Shown: in pieces, positions 19,433-26,525 of the stretch | How the letters are laid out: each line of letters begins with the position of its first letter | Numbering within the stretch: position 1 is the stretch's first letter | Position numbers and translations under genes: made by a program | The notes under the pieces: model-generated | The model's input: only the letters and a program-made list of their open reading frames with translations | Told to the model about the DNA's origin: nothing | The model's database searches: none | Assembly (NCBI GenBank): GCA_937889535.1 | Contig: CALBZW010000009.1 | Span: 1-30,592 of the forward strand | DNA length: 30,592 nt | Direction: 5' to 3' | DNA from: an uncultured Candidatus Saccharibacteria bacterium | GTDB lineage: Bacteria; Patescibacteriota; Saccharimonadia; Saccharimonadales; Saccharimonadaceae

Positions 19433-22107
19433 TGTTGTATGCGATAGTTGGAATCGGGGTAGTAGTGTTCGCGGTGGGGATGGTTTGGGGAGTACATCTG
19501 AACAAAGAGCGGCGAGCGAAGAACTATGAGCGGGGATTAAAAATGGTGCCGATGTTGATTCATCTGCCACCATCGACCGATGACATTCAAGGTGGGGGGC
19601 GAGATGAACGAGATGTGACGAATGAAGCGTTAAGTCAGGCGCAGGTGATGTATTCGATTATTGCGTCGACTGTGACGAAAGGGTTTAAGAGTAAAGTTTT
19701 TGGGCAGCGACATATTTCGTTTGAAATTGTGGCGGCGAACGGATTGATTAAGTACTATGCGGTAGTGCCGGCGGTGATTACGGAGACGGTGAAGCAGGCG
19801 GTGATTTCGGCGTATCCGTCGGCGCGGCTGGAGGAGATTGAGCAAGATAGTATTTTCGCGCAGGAGATTACGACCGACCAAATTGCGGGTGGGGAGATGC
19901 GACTGAAAAAAGATTTTGTATATCCGATTAATACATATGAAGACACGCAGCGGGATGCAAGTCTCGCGATTTTGAATGCGATGTCGGTGACGAAAAATGG
20001 GGAAGGTTTGGCGATGCAGCTGTTGTTTCGGCCGACGGACGGGGGTTGGATAAAAAAATCGACCGACTGGGTACAAAATATAAAAGATGGTAAAAAAAGT
20101 GGGGATACGGGGCGGAAGATTGTGGCGGGGATTTTTACATTGATCAAGGATTTTGTACAAGCGTTTGTGCATCCGCCAGAACATGATGATGAAAATAAAG
20201 AGACGCTCTCGAATTTGCAGCAAGAAGAAATTGGCGTAATCGAAAATAAGACAAAATATCCGGGATTTGAAACGCTGGTGCGGGTGGTGGCGAGCGCGAG
20301 TACGAAGGAACGGTCGGAGGCGATGCTATCGGGGCTGGTGGCGGCGTTTTCGCAGTTTGATTCGCAAAGTTATAATGGTTTTCAATATGATATATTGAAG
20401 GATCCGCGGAAGTTGGCGGTAGATTATATATTTCGGTTGTTTCCGCAGGGAACGAAAGAGAATGTCTTAAATAGCGTGGAGCTGGCGTCGATTTTTCACT
20501 TGCCGGCGCAGAATGCAATTCCAACTTCGCAGGTGCAGCGGCAGGCGACGAAGCAGGTGGATGGGCCGGCGAAGTTGGTGGATGAGGGGGTATTGCTTGG
20601 AGTAAATGAGTTCCGCGGAGTGCAGAAAGAAATACGGCTGAGCGAAAATGACCGGCGGCGGCATACGTATGTCATCGGGTCGACGGGTATGGGTAAATCG
20701 GTGTTATTGACGAATGTAGCGTATCAGGATATGTTGGATGGGCGAGGGTTTGCCTTTATTGATCCACATGGGGATGCGGTGGAGCTTCTGCTCTCAAAGG
20801 TGCCGGAGGAGAGAATAGACGATGTAATATATTTTGAGCCGGCGGACATTGAACATCCGATTGGTATGAATATGTTCGAATATACGAGTGAGGATCAGAA
20901 GGATTTCATCGTACAGGAGGGGATTTCGATGCTCACGAGCCTGTTTGACCCGAATAATCAGGGGTATTTTGGACCGCGTGGGCAGCATATGTTTCGGAAT
21001 GCGGCATTGCTGCTAATGGCGGATCCGAATGGGGCGACATTTATTGATATTCCGCAGTGTTTTACGGATCCGGAGTTTGTGAAGAGTAAGCTGAAATATG
21101 TGAAGGATAAGGCGGTGTATGATTACTGGACGAAGGAATTTCCGGCTTCGCAAAAAAGCAATGACGCGGGAGAGGTTATAACGTGGTTCTCGTCGAAATG
21201 GGGGCCGTTCCTGTCGAATACGATTATGCGGAATATTCTTGGGCAGGCGAAGAGTGGTTTTAATATTCGGCAGATTATGGATGAGAAGAAGATTTTCTTG
21301 GTGAACCTGTCGAAAGGGAAGTTGGGGGATATTAACTCGAACTTGTTGGGTATGATTTTGGTGATGAAGTTCCAGCAGGCGGCAATGAGCCGGGCGGATA
21401 TTCCGGAGGATGAACGGAAAGATTTTTGTCTCTTTGTCGATGAGTTTCAAAACTTCGCGACGGAGAGTTTTGAGAGTATTTTGAGCGAGGCGAGGAAGTA
21501 CAGGTTAAATCTATTCTTGGCGAATCAGTTTATGACGCAGCTCACAGATAAGATTCGGGAGGGGATTCTAGGGAACGTGGGGACGATTATGTCGGGGCGG
21601 CTTGGGGTGACGGATGCGGAGCTGATGGAAAAAGCGTTTACGCCGGTGTTTAATGCGGAGGATTTGCATAAGCAAGGGAACTATCAGGCGATTGCGACGG
21701 TGATGATGTATAATATCCCAAGTGCGCCGTTCACGATGAGTTTGTTGCCGCCGATGGGTGAGCCGAATCCGCAGCTGATGGAGAGTATGAAGGCGTATAC
21801 GGCGGCGCGGTATGGGCGGACGCGAACGGAAGTTGAGCAAGAGATTCAGGAGAGATGGAAGACACAGAAGACGGAAGTGGCAGAGCTGAATGGCGGTATG
21901 GGAGGTGCGGGCGCTACGGATTCCGCGAACGCCGCGAATGAGAAAGTTGGTTTTTTGGAGAGCTGGAGGAGGAAGAAGGCGGAAATTGGCGCCGGTAGGG
22001 AAGAGGTGGCTGAGATAGAAGAAGTTGAGGCGGATGAGATTTTGGAGCCGAAGGATACGGGAGAGGCTAAGGAAGAAGTGGATGAGACGGTGTTTAAGGT
22101 AAGGTGA
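19432..22107 (+). CDS. Type IV secretion/conjugation-type ATPase (VirD4/TraG-like)
   Basis: An 891-residue membrane-anchored motor. One N-terminal membrane segment (LYAIVGIGVVVFAVGMVWGV) is followed by a long domain of the kind found in CPR type IV secretion ATPases. Then come the Walker A GSTGMGKS (about 416-423) with RRRHTYVIGSTG before it, FAFIDPHGDAVELLL, and the Walker B LFVDEFQNF (Asp670-Glu671). The sequence ARKYRLNLFLANQFMTQL is typical of VirD4/TraG-type coupling proteins. The acidic C-terminal tail (about 810-891) may bind partners. It probably moves DNA or protein across the envelope, perhaps in contact with a host cell. It is the last gene before the fold-back element. Confidence 0.88.
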   Translation: MLYAIVGIGVVVFAVGMVWGVHLNKERRAKNYERGLKMVPMLIHLPPSTDDIQGGGRDERDVTNEALSQAQVMYSIIASTVTKGFKSKVFGQRHISFEIVAANGLIKYYAVVPAVITETVKQAVISAYPSARLEEIEQDSIFAQEITTDQIAGGEMRLKKDFVYPINTYEDTQRDASLAILNAMSVTKNGEGLAMQLLFRPTDGGWIKKSTDWVQNIKDGKKSGDTGRKIVAGIFTLIKDFVQAFVHPPEHDDENKETLSNLQQEEIGVIENKTKYPGFETLVRVVASASTKERSEAMLSGLVAAFSQFDSQSYNGFQYDILKDPRKLAVDYIFRLFPQGTKENVLNSVELASIFHLPAQNAIPTSQVQRQATKQVDGPAKLVDEGVLLGVNEFRGVQKEIRLSENDRRRHTYVIGSTGMGKSVLLTNVAYQDMLDGRGFAFIDPHGDAVELLLSKVPEERIDDVIYFEPADIEHPIGMNMFEYTSEDQKDFIVQEGISMLTSLFDPNNQGYFGPRGQHMFRNAALLLMADPNGATFIDIPQCFTDPEFVKSKLKYVKDKAVYDYWTKEFPASQKSNDAGEVITWFSSKWGPFLSNTIMRNILGQAKSGFNIRQIMDEKKIFLVNLSKGKLGDINSNLLGMILVMKFQQAAMSRADIPEDERKDFCLFVDEFQNFATESFESILSEARKYRLNLFLANQFMTQLTDKIREGILGNVGTIMSGRLGVTDAELMEKAFTPVFNAEDLHKQGNYQAIATVMMYNIPSAPFTMSLLPPMGEPNPQLMESMKAYTAARYGRTRTEVEQEIQERWKTQKTEVAELNGGMGGAGATDSANAANEKVGFLESWRRKKAEIGAGREEVAEIEEVEADEILEPKDTGEAKEEVDETVFKVR

Positions 22108-22145
22108 TGGGGTTTCGTGTTTCATAATCTTTCTAGTTAACCTGG

Positions 22146-22325
22146 CTATATTACTTTAGTTATACTTTCTGGAATGGGAGCTTCGCGCCAGGATGAGGGT
22201 TTGAGTTTTACCTGACGGTCGCAAGAGTTCCACGGACGTAACCGTGCTGACTCTTGCTAAAACTCAAACCCTCATCTTTGGCTTAGCTCTTTTATATTCC
22301 AGAAAGTATAGCTAAAGTAATATAG
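22146..22325. repeat. Fold-back element L1 (180 bp)
   Basis: The ends are 30-bp inverted arms (left arm starts CTATATTACTTTAG; one mismatch). Inside them a second stem pairs GATGAGGGTTTGAGTTTTA with TAAAACTCAAACCCTCATC, and an innermost stem pairs GCAAGAGT with ACTCTTGC. A second copy with the same length, the same arms and different but compensating inner stems lies at 29152-29330. It starts 38 nt behind the stop of the ATPase gene and is followed by a palindrome GCTTAATTAAGC and a hairpin before cassette c4. Confidence 0.8.
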
Positions 22326-22375
22326 TCTGCTTAATTAAGCATTATAAAACGCCAAGTTCTCTCTGTTGATATGTG

Positions 22376-22403
22376 GTTGAACTTGTACGTGGTGTACAAG
22401 TTG
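22376..22403. repeat. Hairpin beside element L1
   Basis: GAACTTGTAC and GTACAAGTT form a hairpin in the block GGTTGAACTTGT...ACAAGTTGG. The same block, with another loop, follows element L2 at about 29381-29411. It lies about 20 nt from the entry block of cassette c4. Confidence 0.6.
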
Positions 22404-22419
22404 GAATTTACCACTCACT

Positions 22420-22620
22420 TTTGTCCGTAGCGGGTACGTCGGTTTATATTATGGTCAGGTAAGAGCCGTCGGCGAAATTAGTTATAACTGGTCATGTACG
22501 GCTGGTTCAATTAACAATGCTTATTATTTAGGTATAACGTTTGATAACGTTAATCCATCGGGTAACGATATCCGTCGTGATAGTATCCCCCTCCGCTGCC
22601 TCTACCCAGGTAGTGCCTAA
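22420..22620 (+). pseudogene. FISUMP-like variable cassette c4 (silent, no start codon)
   Basis: An open frame of 66 codons without ATG: FVRSGYVGLYYGQVRAVGEI, then YNWSCTAGS, NNAYYLG, DNVNPSGND and IPLRCLYPGSA with a stop. The entry block begins with CTTTTGTCCGTAGCGG and lacks the preceding GG of other copies. The exit block through the stop (CCCCCTCCGCTGCCTCTACC, GTAGTGCCTAATGGAGGAAA) is identical to c1. It starts shortly behind the L1 hairpin. It is a donor-type fragment, not a gene. Confidence 0.8.
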
Positions 22621-22678
22621 TGGAGGAAAGCGGAAGTATAAAACATCGGTCTAGAAATCAAGGCAGCGAGGGGATGAG

Positions 22679-22954
22679 TTACTTATTTACTTTATTGGTA
22701 GATTTCTTCAAGAAGCCCGGCTTGAGAGACTTATGTTGTACGCTTCGTACGATTATCCAAGGTATGGCCGCAATCATCCCAACCGATAGTGCAATCAGTA
22801 AGAGCATCATCCCGAAGACTAATATCATGCACCACTTAATTGGAAAAACAATTACCCAATACCATAAGCCCCTGCCTGATCCGCGACGCCCGCTATTTTG
22901 GACGCGGTTCCATCTCTGCAGGGCAGTCATAATCGCGACCATGCTACTATCCAT
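22679..22954 (-). CDS. Small membrane protein between two cassettes
   Basis: A 91-residue minus-strand protein beginning MDSSMVAIMTALQRWNRVQN. It has a Gly/Arg-rich stretch (SGRRGSGRGLWYW) and two adjoining hydrophobic segments (about residues 32-52 and 55-70), then a basic tail (KPGFLKKSTNKVNK). A perfect TATAAT at 22961-22966 lies exactly 6 nt before this ATG, the leaderless pattern seen elsewhere in the window; an ATG two codons earlier overlaps the expected leader. The gene lies between the 3' ends of cassettes c4 and c5. No family is recognised. Confidence 0.6.
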   Translation of the reverse strand: MDSSMVAIMTALQRWNRVQNSGRRGSGRGLWYWVIVFPIKWCMILVFGMMLLLIALSVGMIAAIPWIIVRSVQHKSLKPGFLKKSTNKVNK

Positions 22955-23026
22955 ATGCATATTATACCATCATGGGGGTTCGTAAAAGGCTAGTGAAATA
23001 GGCAAGTCGAAAGGGTACAGCAATCG

Positions 23027-23302
23027 TTAGCGGCGGCGGAGGGACCGACCGACGTAACGATTGTTAGCACCTGATGGAGTAATACCTGTAGTGTCGAAAT
23101 ATAGGAAATATGCTCCGTTAGCTGAGCTTGACGTACGTGACCAGCCGTAGCTATGATAACCGACGTAGTCGGCATAGCCGTAATGTAGATTAACTCCTCC
23201 GCTACGGACAAAAGCCAATGGTAACTGTACTATGGTGGTGGCGCCGGAGGAGGTGGCAGATTCATGGTAGAATAAGGCTGTGGATGCTTTTAGTATGTCC
23301 AT
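23027..23302 (-). pseudogene. FISUMP-like variable cassette c5
   Basis: The minus-strand frame reads LFYHESATSSGATTIVQLPL, then AFVRSGGVNLHYG, YVGYHSYGWSRT, GAYFLYFD, ITPSG and NNRYVGRSLRRR before the stop. The block from GGCGCCACCACC to the entry block is identical in DNA to c2, c7 and c8. An ATG exists at 23302 but without ribosome site or -10 box, and the product would lack a secretion signal, so expression is doubtful. Beyond LRR the exit block is cut short. Confidence 0.75.
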
Positions 23303-23467
23303 GGAAACTATCGGTAGTCATTGAGGTCAAGCTCCAATTGCCGTAAGTTTCCTATAATCAAAGATCGTGAAGCCCTTCTTTCTAACTTCAAGGGAGAATG
23401 ATGGAAGATTTGTCATCTAATATAGCTACGGTTATGTTATGAATAAAAGGGCTTCTTTACCTGCGTT

Positions 23468-23710
23468 TTGTTTTTGGCTTTTGTCCGTAGCGGGAACGTG
23501 AATATTAACGACGGCAGAGTTAACTACGTCGGCGAGTGGGGCTGGGATTGGTCGCGTACTTCTAGATCGTCTACGAACGCTTACAACTTGCAGTTCGGCG
23601 TATCCGATATCAACCCGTCAAACAACAACAATCGTTGGAACGGTTTCCCCCTCCGCTGGGGTGGCCGCGGTGCGGTGCCGATCTTTGAGATTTTAGGTGG
23701 TTATTTTTAA
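23468..23710 (+). pseudogene. FISUMP-like variable cassette c6 (silent, no start codon)
   Basis: The frame encodes LAFVRSGNVNINDGRVNYVG, EWGWDWSRTSRS, NAYNLQFG, DINPSNNNNRWNGFPLRW and then unrelated residues to a stop at 23710. Both block sequences (GGCTTTTGTCCGTAGCGG and TGGTCGCGTAC) are intact; the exit block stops after CCCCCTCCGCTG. There is no start codon in frame before an upstream stop. The Asn/Asp-rich composition equals that of c3. Confidence 0.78.
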
Positions 23711-23733
23711 TATATAAAGCATAGTGGTTGTGG

Positions 23734-23890
23734 TATAATGGAGACAAACAAAAAGAGTGTGAGGAAACGGGGAAGATTGTTGTAGACGTTGGGTGAGGAC
23801 GGCGGTTTTGAATTTTTTGGGACGCTATGTGGCGTGTTAGGATGTTTTTGGTATGATTTTGGAGTTTAAAAACGTGAGGATTTTGGCGAA
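23734..23890 (+). other. Orphan -10 box and gap without gene
   Basis: A TATAAT at 23734-23739, in the same TGTGGTATAAT context as the leaderless promoters, is followed by no ATG at the proper distance and by no open frame worth naming. It may be a relic of a gene removed when cassette c6 was placed next to it. Confidence 0.35.
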
Positions 23891-23897
23891 AAATGAT

Positions 23898-24081
23898 GTA
23901 AGACATTTGATGTACAATGTATGTACATATGATATAATTTGTATGTAATATGTATTGACATTGTATGTACATAGGTCGAGAGGGAGGAACGGCAGAAAAT
24001 GAGGTTTGTAAGACGTTGTATGTACAATGTACAACGTATGTAATGTCAGTGTATTGTAATTGTAATGCAAATGTATTACAA
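23898..24081. promoter_or_regulatory. Operator-like array R3 before the RelB-like gene
   Basis: A dense set of repeated motifs: GTAAGACATTTGATGTACAA, TGTATGTACATATGATATAA, TTGACATTGTATGTACATA, GTAAGACGTTGTATGTACAA, ACAACGTATGTAATG, and GTAATGCAAATGTATTAC. GTAAGACGTTGTATRTACAA is shared with site R1, and GTAATGCAAATGTA with R1 and R2. Several overlap promoter-like boxes (TTGACA at about 23955), as expected for autoregulation of an antitoxin-like gene. Confidence 0.55.
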
Positions 24082-24106
24082 TAATGAAAAGGGAAGGGAG
24101 AAAAAG

Positions 24107-24424
24107 ATGGCAAAGAAGGCTAGGGTAGAAACAGAGGTGATGGAAAAGCCACAGGAGACGAAAAAAGTGGCGGCGACGGAGAAGATGACGTCGGTGACTT
24201 TTCGGACGCGGTTGGTGCAGAAAAAGAAGGCGGAGAAGATTTTTGAAGACATGGGGATTAGTACGAGCGCGGCGTTGAATATGTTTTTGGCGCAGGTGGT
24301 GCGAGATAAAGGCATGCCGTTTTTGCCGAGTACGGTGAAGAAGAGCGGTGCGGCGAGCGAGAAGGAAGAGGGGGATCCGAATGCGGGGTTTATTGCTCTG
24401 GAAGAACTTTGGGACGAGCTTTAG
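24107..24424 (+). CDS. RelB/DinJ-like antitoxin-type protein, no toxin partner
   Basis: The last two thirds (VTFRTRLVQKKKAEKIFEDM, GISTSAALNMFLAQVVRDKG, MPF) match the RelB/DinJ pattern: a ribbon-helix-helix in which the strand is followed by 'KkkAe.ifeelGls.s.AlnmFL.qvv...giPF'. The N-terminal 30 residues are a Lys/Glu-rich extension. The ATG at 24107 has the site GGGAGAAAAAG; the frame is open further up but without a better start. No RelE/YafQ toxin gene follows: the next gene is gyrB. The protein may be a solitary repressor using the operator array upstream. Confidence 0.75.
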   Translation: MAKKARVETEVMEKPQETKKVAATEKMTSVTFRTRLVQKKKAEKIFEDMGISTSAALNMFLAQVVRDKGMPFLPSTVKKSGAASEKEEGDPNAGFIALEELWDEL

Positions 24425-24449
24425 TCTGCTATTAGTCATAGGGTGACGC

Positions 24450-24478
24450 TTGACCTTTAAGGGAAAGTGCGATAAGAT
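24450..24478 (+). promoter_or_regulatory. gyrB promoter
   Basis: TTGACC (24450-24455), 17-nt spacer, TAAGAT (24473-24478). It would drive the gyrB-gyrA operon independently of the antitoxin-like gene. Confidence 0.7.
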
Positions 24479-24506
24479 ATAGAGGTAAATAAGTTGAGGT
24501 AACTCT

Positions 24507-26507
24507 ATGTCAGCAAAACAAACAAGCGATGGGCACGAATATGACAGTTCACAAATTCAGGTACTAGAGGGTCTGGAGCATGTCCGGATTCGGCCGGGGA
24601 TGTATATCGGTTCGACGGGTTTTGACGGCTTGCATCATTTGCTGAAAGAGATTGCGGACAACTCGATTGATGAGGCGATTGCGGGATTCTGTACGCGGGT
24701 AGATATTACGGTTTTGGCGGATGGGGGGATTCGGGTAGATGACAATGGTCGTGGGATTCCGGTAGATATTCATCCGAAGACGGGGAAGTCGACGCTGGAG
24801 ACGGTGCTGACGGTTTTAAACGCTGGTGGTAAGTTTGGCGGGGGCGGATATAAAGTGTCGTCGGGTCTGCACGGTGTGGGGTCGTCGGTGGTGAACGCGC
24901 TTTCGACGAAGATGATTGCGGAAGTGCGGAAGAACGGTAAGGTACACCATGTGGAGTTCGCAGATGGGGGAAAGACGCAAGGAAAAGGCTTGGAAGTAGT
25001 TGGCGAGACGAAGGGAACGGGAACGTCGATTACGTTTTATCCAGATCCGACGATTTTCAAGGAAACGACGACTTTTGATTATAATTGGATTTCAAACTAT
25101 GCACGGCATCAGGCGTATCTGACGAAAGGCGTATTGATTACGGTCAAGGATGAGCGGAACGGGGCGCGCGAGAGTTTTTACTTTGAAGGCGGGATTCGGA
25201 GTTATGTGCGGCGGCTGAATGAGGGGAAGGAAGTACTGTCGGATGATATTTTCTATGTAGAGAAGAAGATTGAGGATTCGGAAGTTGAGGTAGCGTTGCA
25301 ATATAATGATACGTATGCCGAGACGATTAAGCCGTTTGCGAATAACGTTTTGACGCCGGATGGTGGTATGCATGTGGTTGGATTCCGCACGGCGATGACG
25401 CGAGTAGTGAATGATTACGCGCGGAAGAATGGGCTGCTGAAAGAAAAAGAGCCGAACTTGACGGGGGATGATATTAAGGAAGGTTTGACGGCGGTGATTT
25501 TGGTGAAGTTGCCAGATCCGCAGTTTGAGGGGCAGACGAAGAATAAACTCGGAAATCCAGAAGTACGAGGATACGTCGACAAGGTCATGACGGAGTATTT
25601 TGGGTATTATCTGGAAGAGAATCCGGCAATTGCGAAGAAGATTATCGGTAAGGCGACATTGGCGGCGCGAGCAAGGAAAGCGGCGCGGGCGGCGCGCGAT
25701 AATGTAATCCGGAAGGGGGCGTTTGAGGGGTTGAACTTGCCGTCGAAGTTGGCGGATTGTTCGAGTCGTGATCGGAGCGAGTGTGAGCTGTTTATCGTAG
25801 AGGGTAATTCGGCAGCAGGTAGCGCGAAAGAAGGACGGAATCCGAAGATTCAGGCGATTCTGCCGTTACGTGGTAAGGTATTGAATACCGAGCGGGCGCG
25901 GTTGGATAAGATGCTAGCGAATCAGGAGCTAGTAAGCTTGATTAAAGGTTTGGGTGTGGGGATTGGTGACCAATTTGACCTTGGTGGGCTCAGGTATGAC
26001 AAGATTGTGTTTATGACCGATGCCGATGTTGATGGTTTGCATATTGCGACGCTACTGATGACATTCTTTTTCCGGTATATGCCAGAGGTGATTAAGGCGG
26101 GGCATGTGTATTTGGCGAAGCCGCCGTTGTTTGGTTTGACAAAGGGAACGGGAAGTAATCGGAAGATTGACTATGTGTATGATGAGGTGGCGCTGGAGCA
26201 GAAGTTGACGGAGAAGATCGAGGAACGGAAGGCGGCGGGAACGAAGATCGATCCGACACAAGAGAGGTTCAAGCAGGCAGGTTATACGGCGCAGAATCGG
26301 TTTAAGGGTCTTGGTGAGATGGACGCGAAGCAACTTTGGGAGACGACGATGGATCCGGAGAATCGGATTCTGGTGCAAGTACATATTGACGATGCGGAGA
26401 AGTGTGATGCGGTATTCACAAAGTTGATGGGCGATCAAGTGGATCTCAGGAAAAACTTTATTCAGGCGGGGGCAGCGACAGTTGACCTTGATGAGTTGGA
26501 CTTTTAA
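24507..26507 (+). CDS. gyrB: DNA gyrase subunit B
   Basis: The ATPase subunit of gyrase, which introduces negative supercoils. In its 666 residues the GHKL ATPase elements are seen in order: EIADNSIDEAIAG, VDDNGRGIPV, GGGGYKVSSGLHGVGSSVVN. The transducer domain follows, then the Toprim part with LFIVEGNSAAGSAKEGRNPK, PLRGKVLNTERA and FMTDADVDGLHIATLL (the DxD metal site), and the tail YTAQNRFKGLGEMDAKQLWE. It lies 18 nt before gyrA. The sequence could also suit ParE, but the neighbouring gyrA with a GyrA box supports gyrase. Confidence 0.97.
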   Translation: MSAKQTSDGHEYDSSQIQVLEGLEHVRIRPGMYIGSTGFDGLHHLLKEIADNSIDEAIAGFCTRVDITVLADGGIRVDDNGRGIPVDIHPKTGKSTLETVLTVLNAGGKFGGGGYKVSSGLHGVGSSVVNALSTKMIAEVRKNGKVHHVEFADGGKTQGKGLEVVGETKGTGTSITFYPDPTIFKETTTFDYNWISNYARHQAYLTKGVLITVKDERNGARESFYFEGGIRSYVRRLNEGKEVLSDDIFYVEKKIEDSEVEVALQYNDTYAETIKPFANNVLTPDGGMHVVGFRTAMTRVVNDYARKNGLLKEKEPNLTGDDIKEGLTAVILVKLPDPQFEGQTKNKLGNPEVRGYVDKVMTEYFGYYLEENPAIAKKIIGKATLAARARKAARAARDNVIRKGAFEGLNLPSKLADCSSRDRSECELFIVEGNSAAGSAKEGRNPKIQAILPLRGKVLNTERARLDKMLANQELVSLIKGLGVGIGDQFDLGGLRYDKIVFMTDADVDGLHIATLLMTFFFRYMPEVIKAGHVYLAKPPLFGLTKGTGSNRKIDYVYDEVALEQKLTEKIEERKAAGTKIDPTQERFKQAGYTAQNRFKGLGEMDAKQLWETTMDPENRILVQVHIDDAEKCDAVFTKLMGDQVDLRKNFIQAGAATVDLDELDF

Positions 26508-26525
26508 GGAAAGGAGTAGGGTCGT

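Noticed and set aside
22620..22985. 121-aa plus-strand frame opposite the small membrane protein
   Set aside because: The minus strand has the better case: a -10 box 6 nt before ATG and clear hydrophobic segments with a basic tail.
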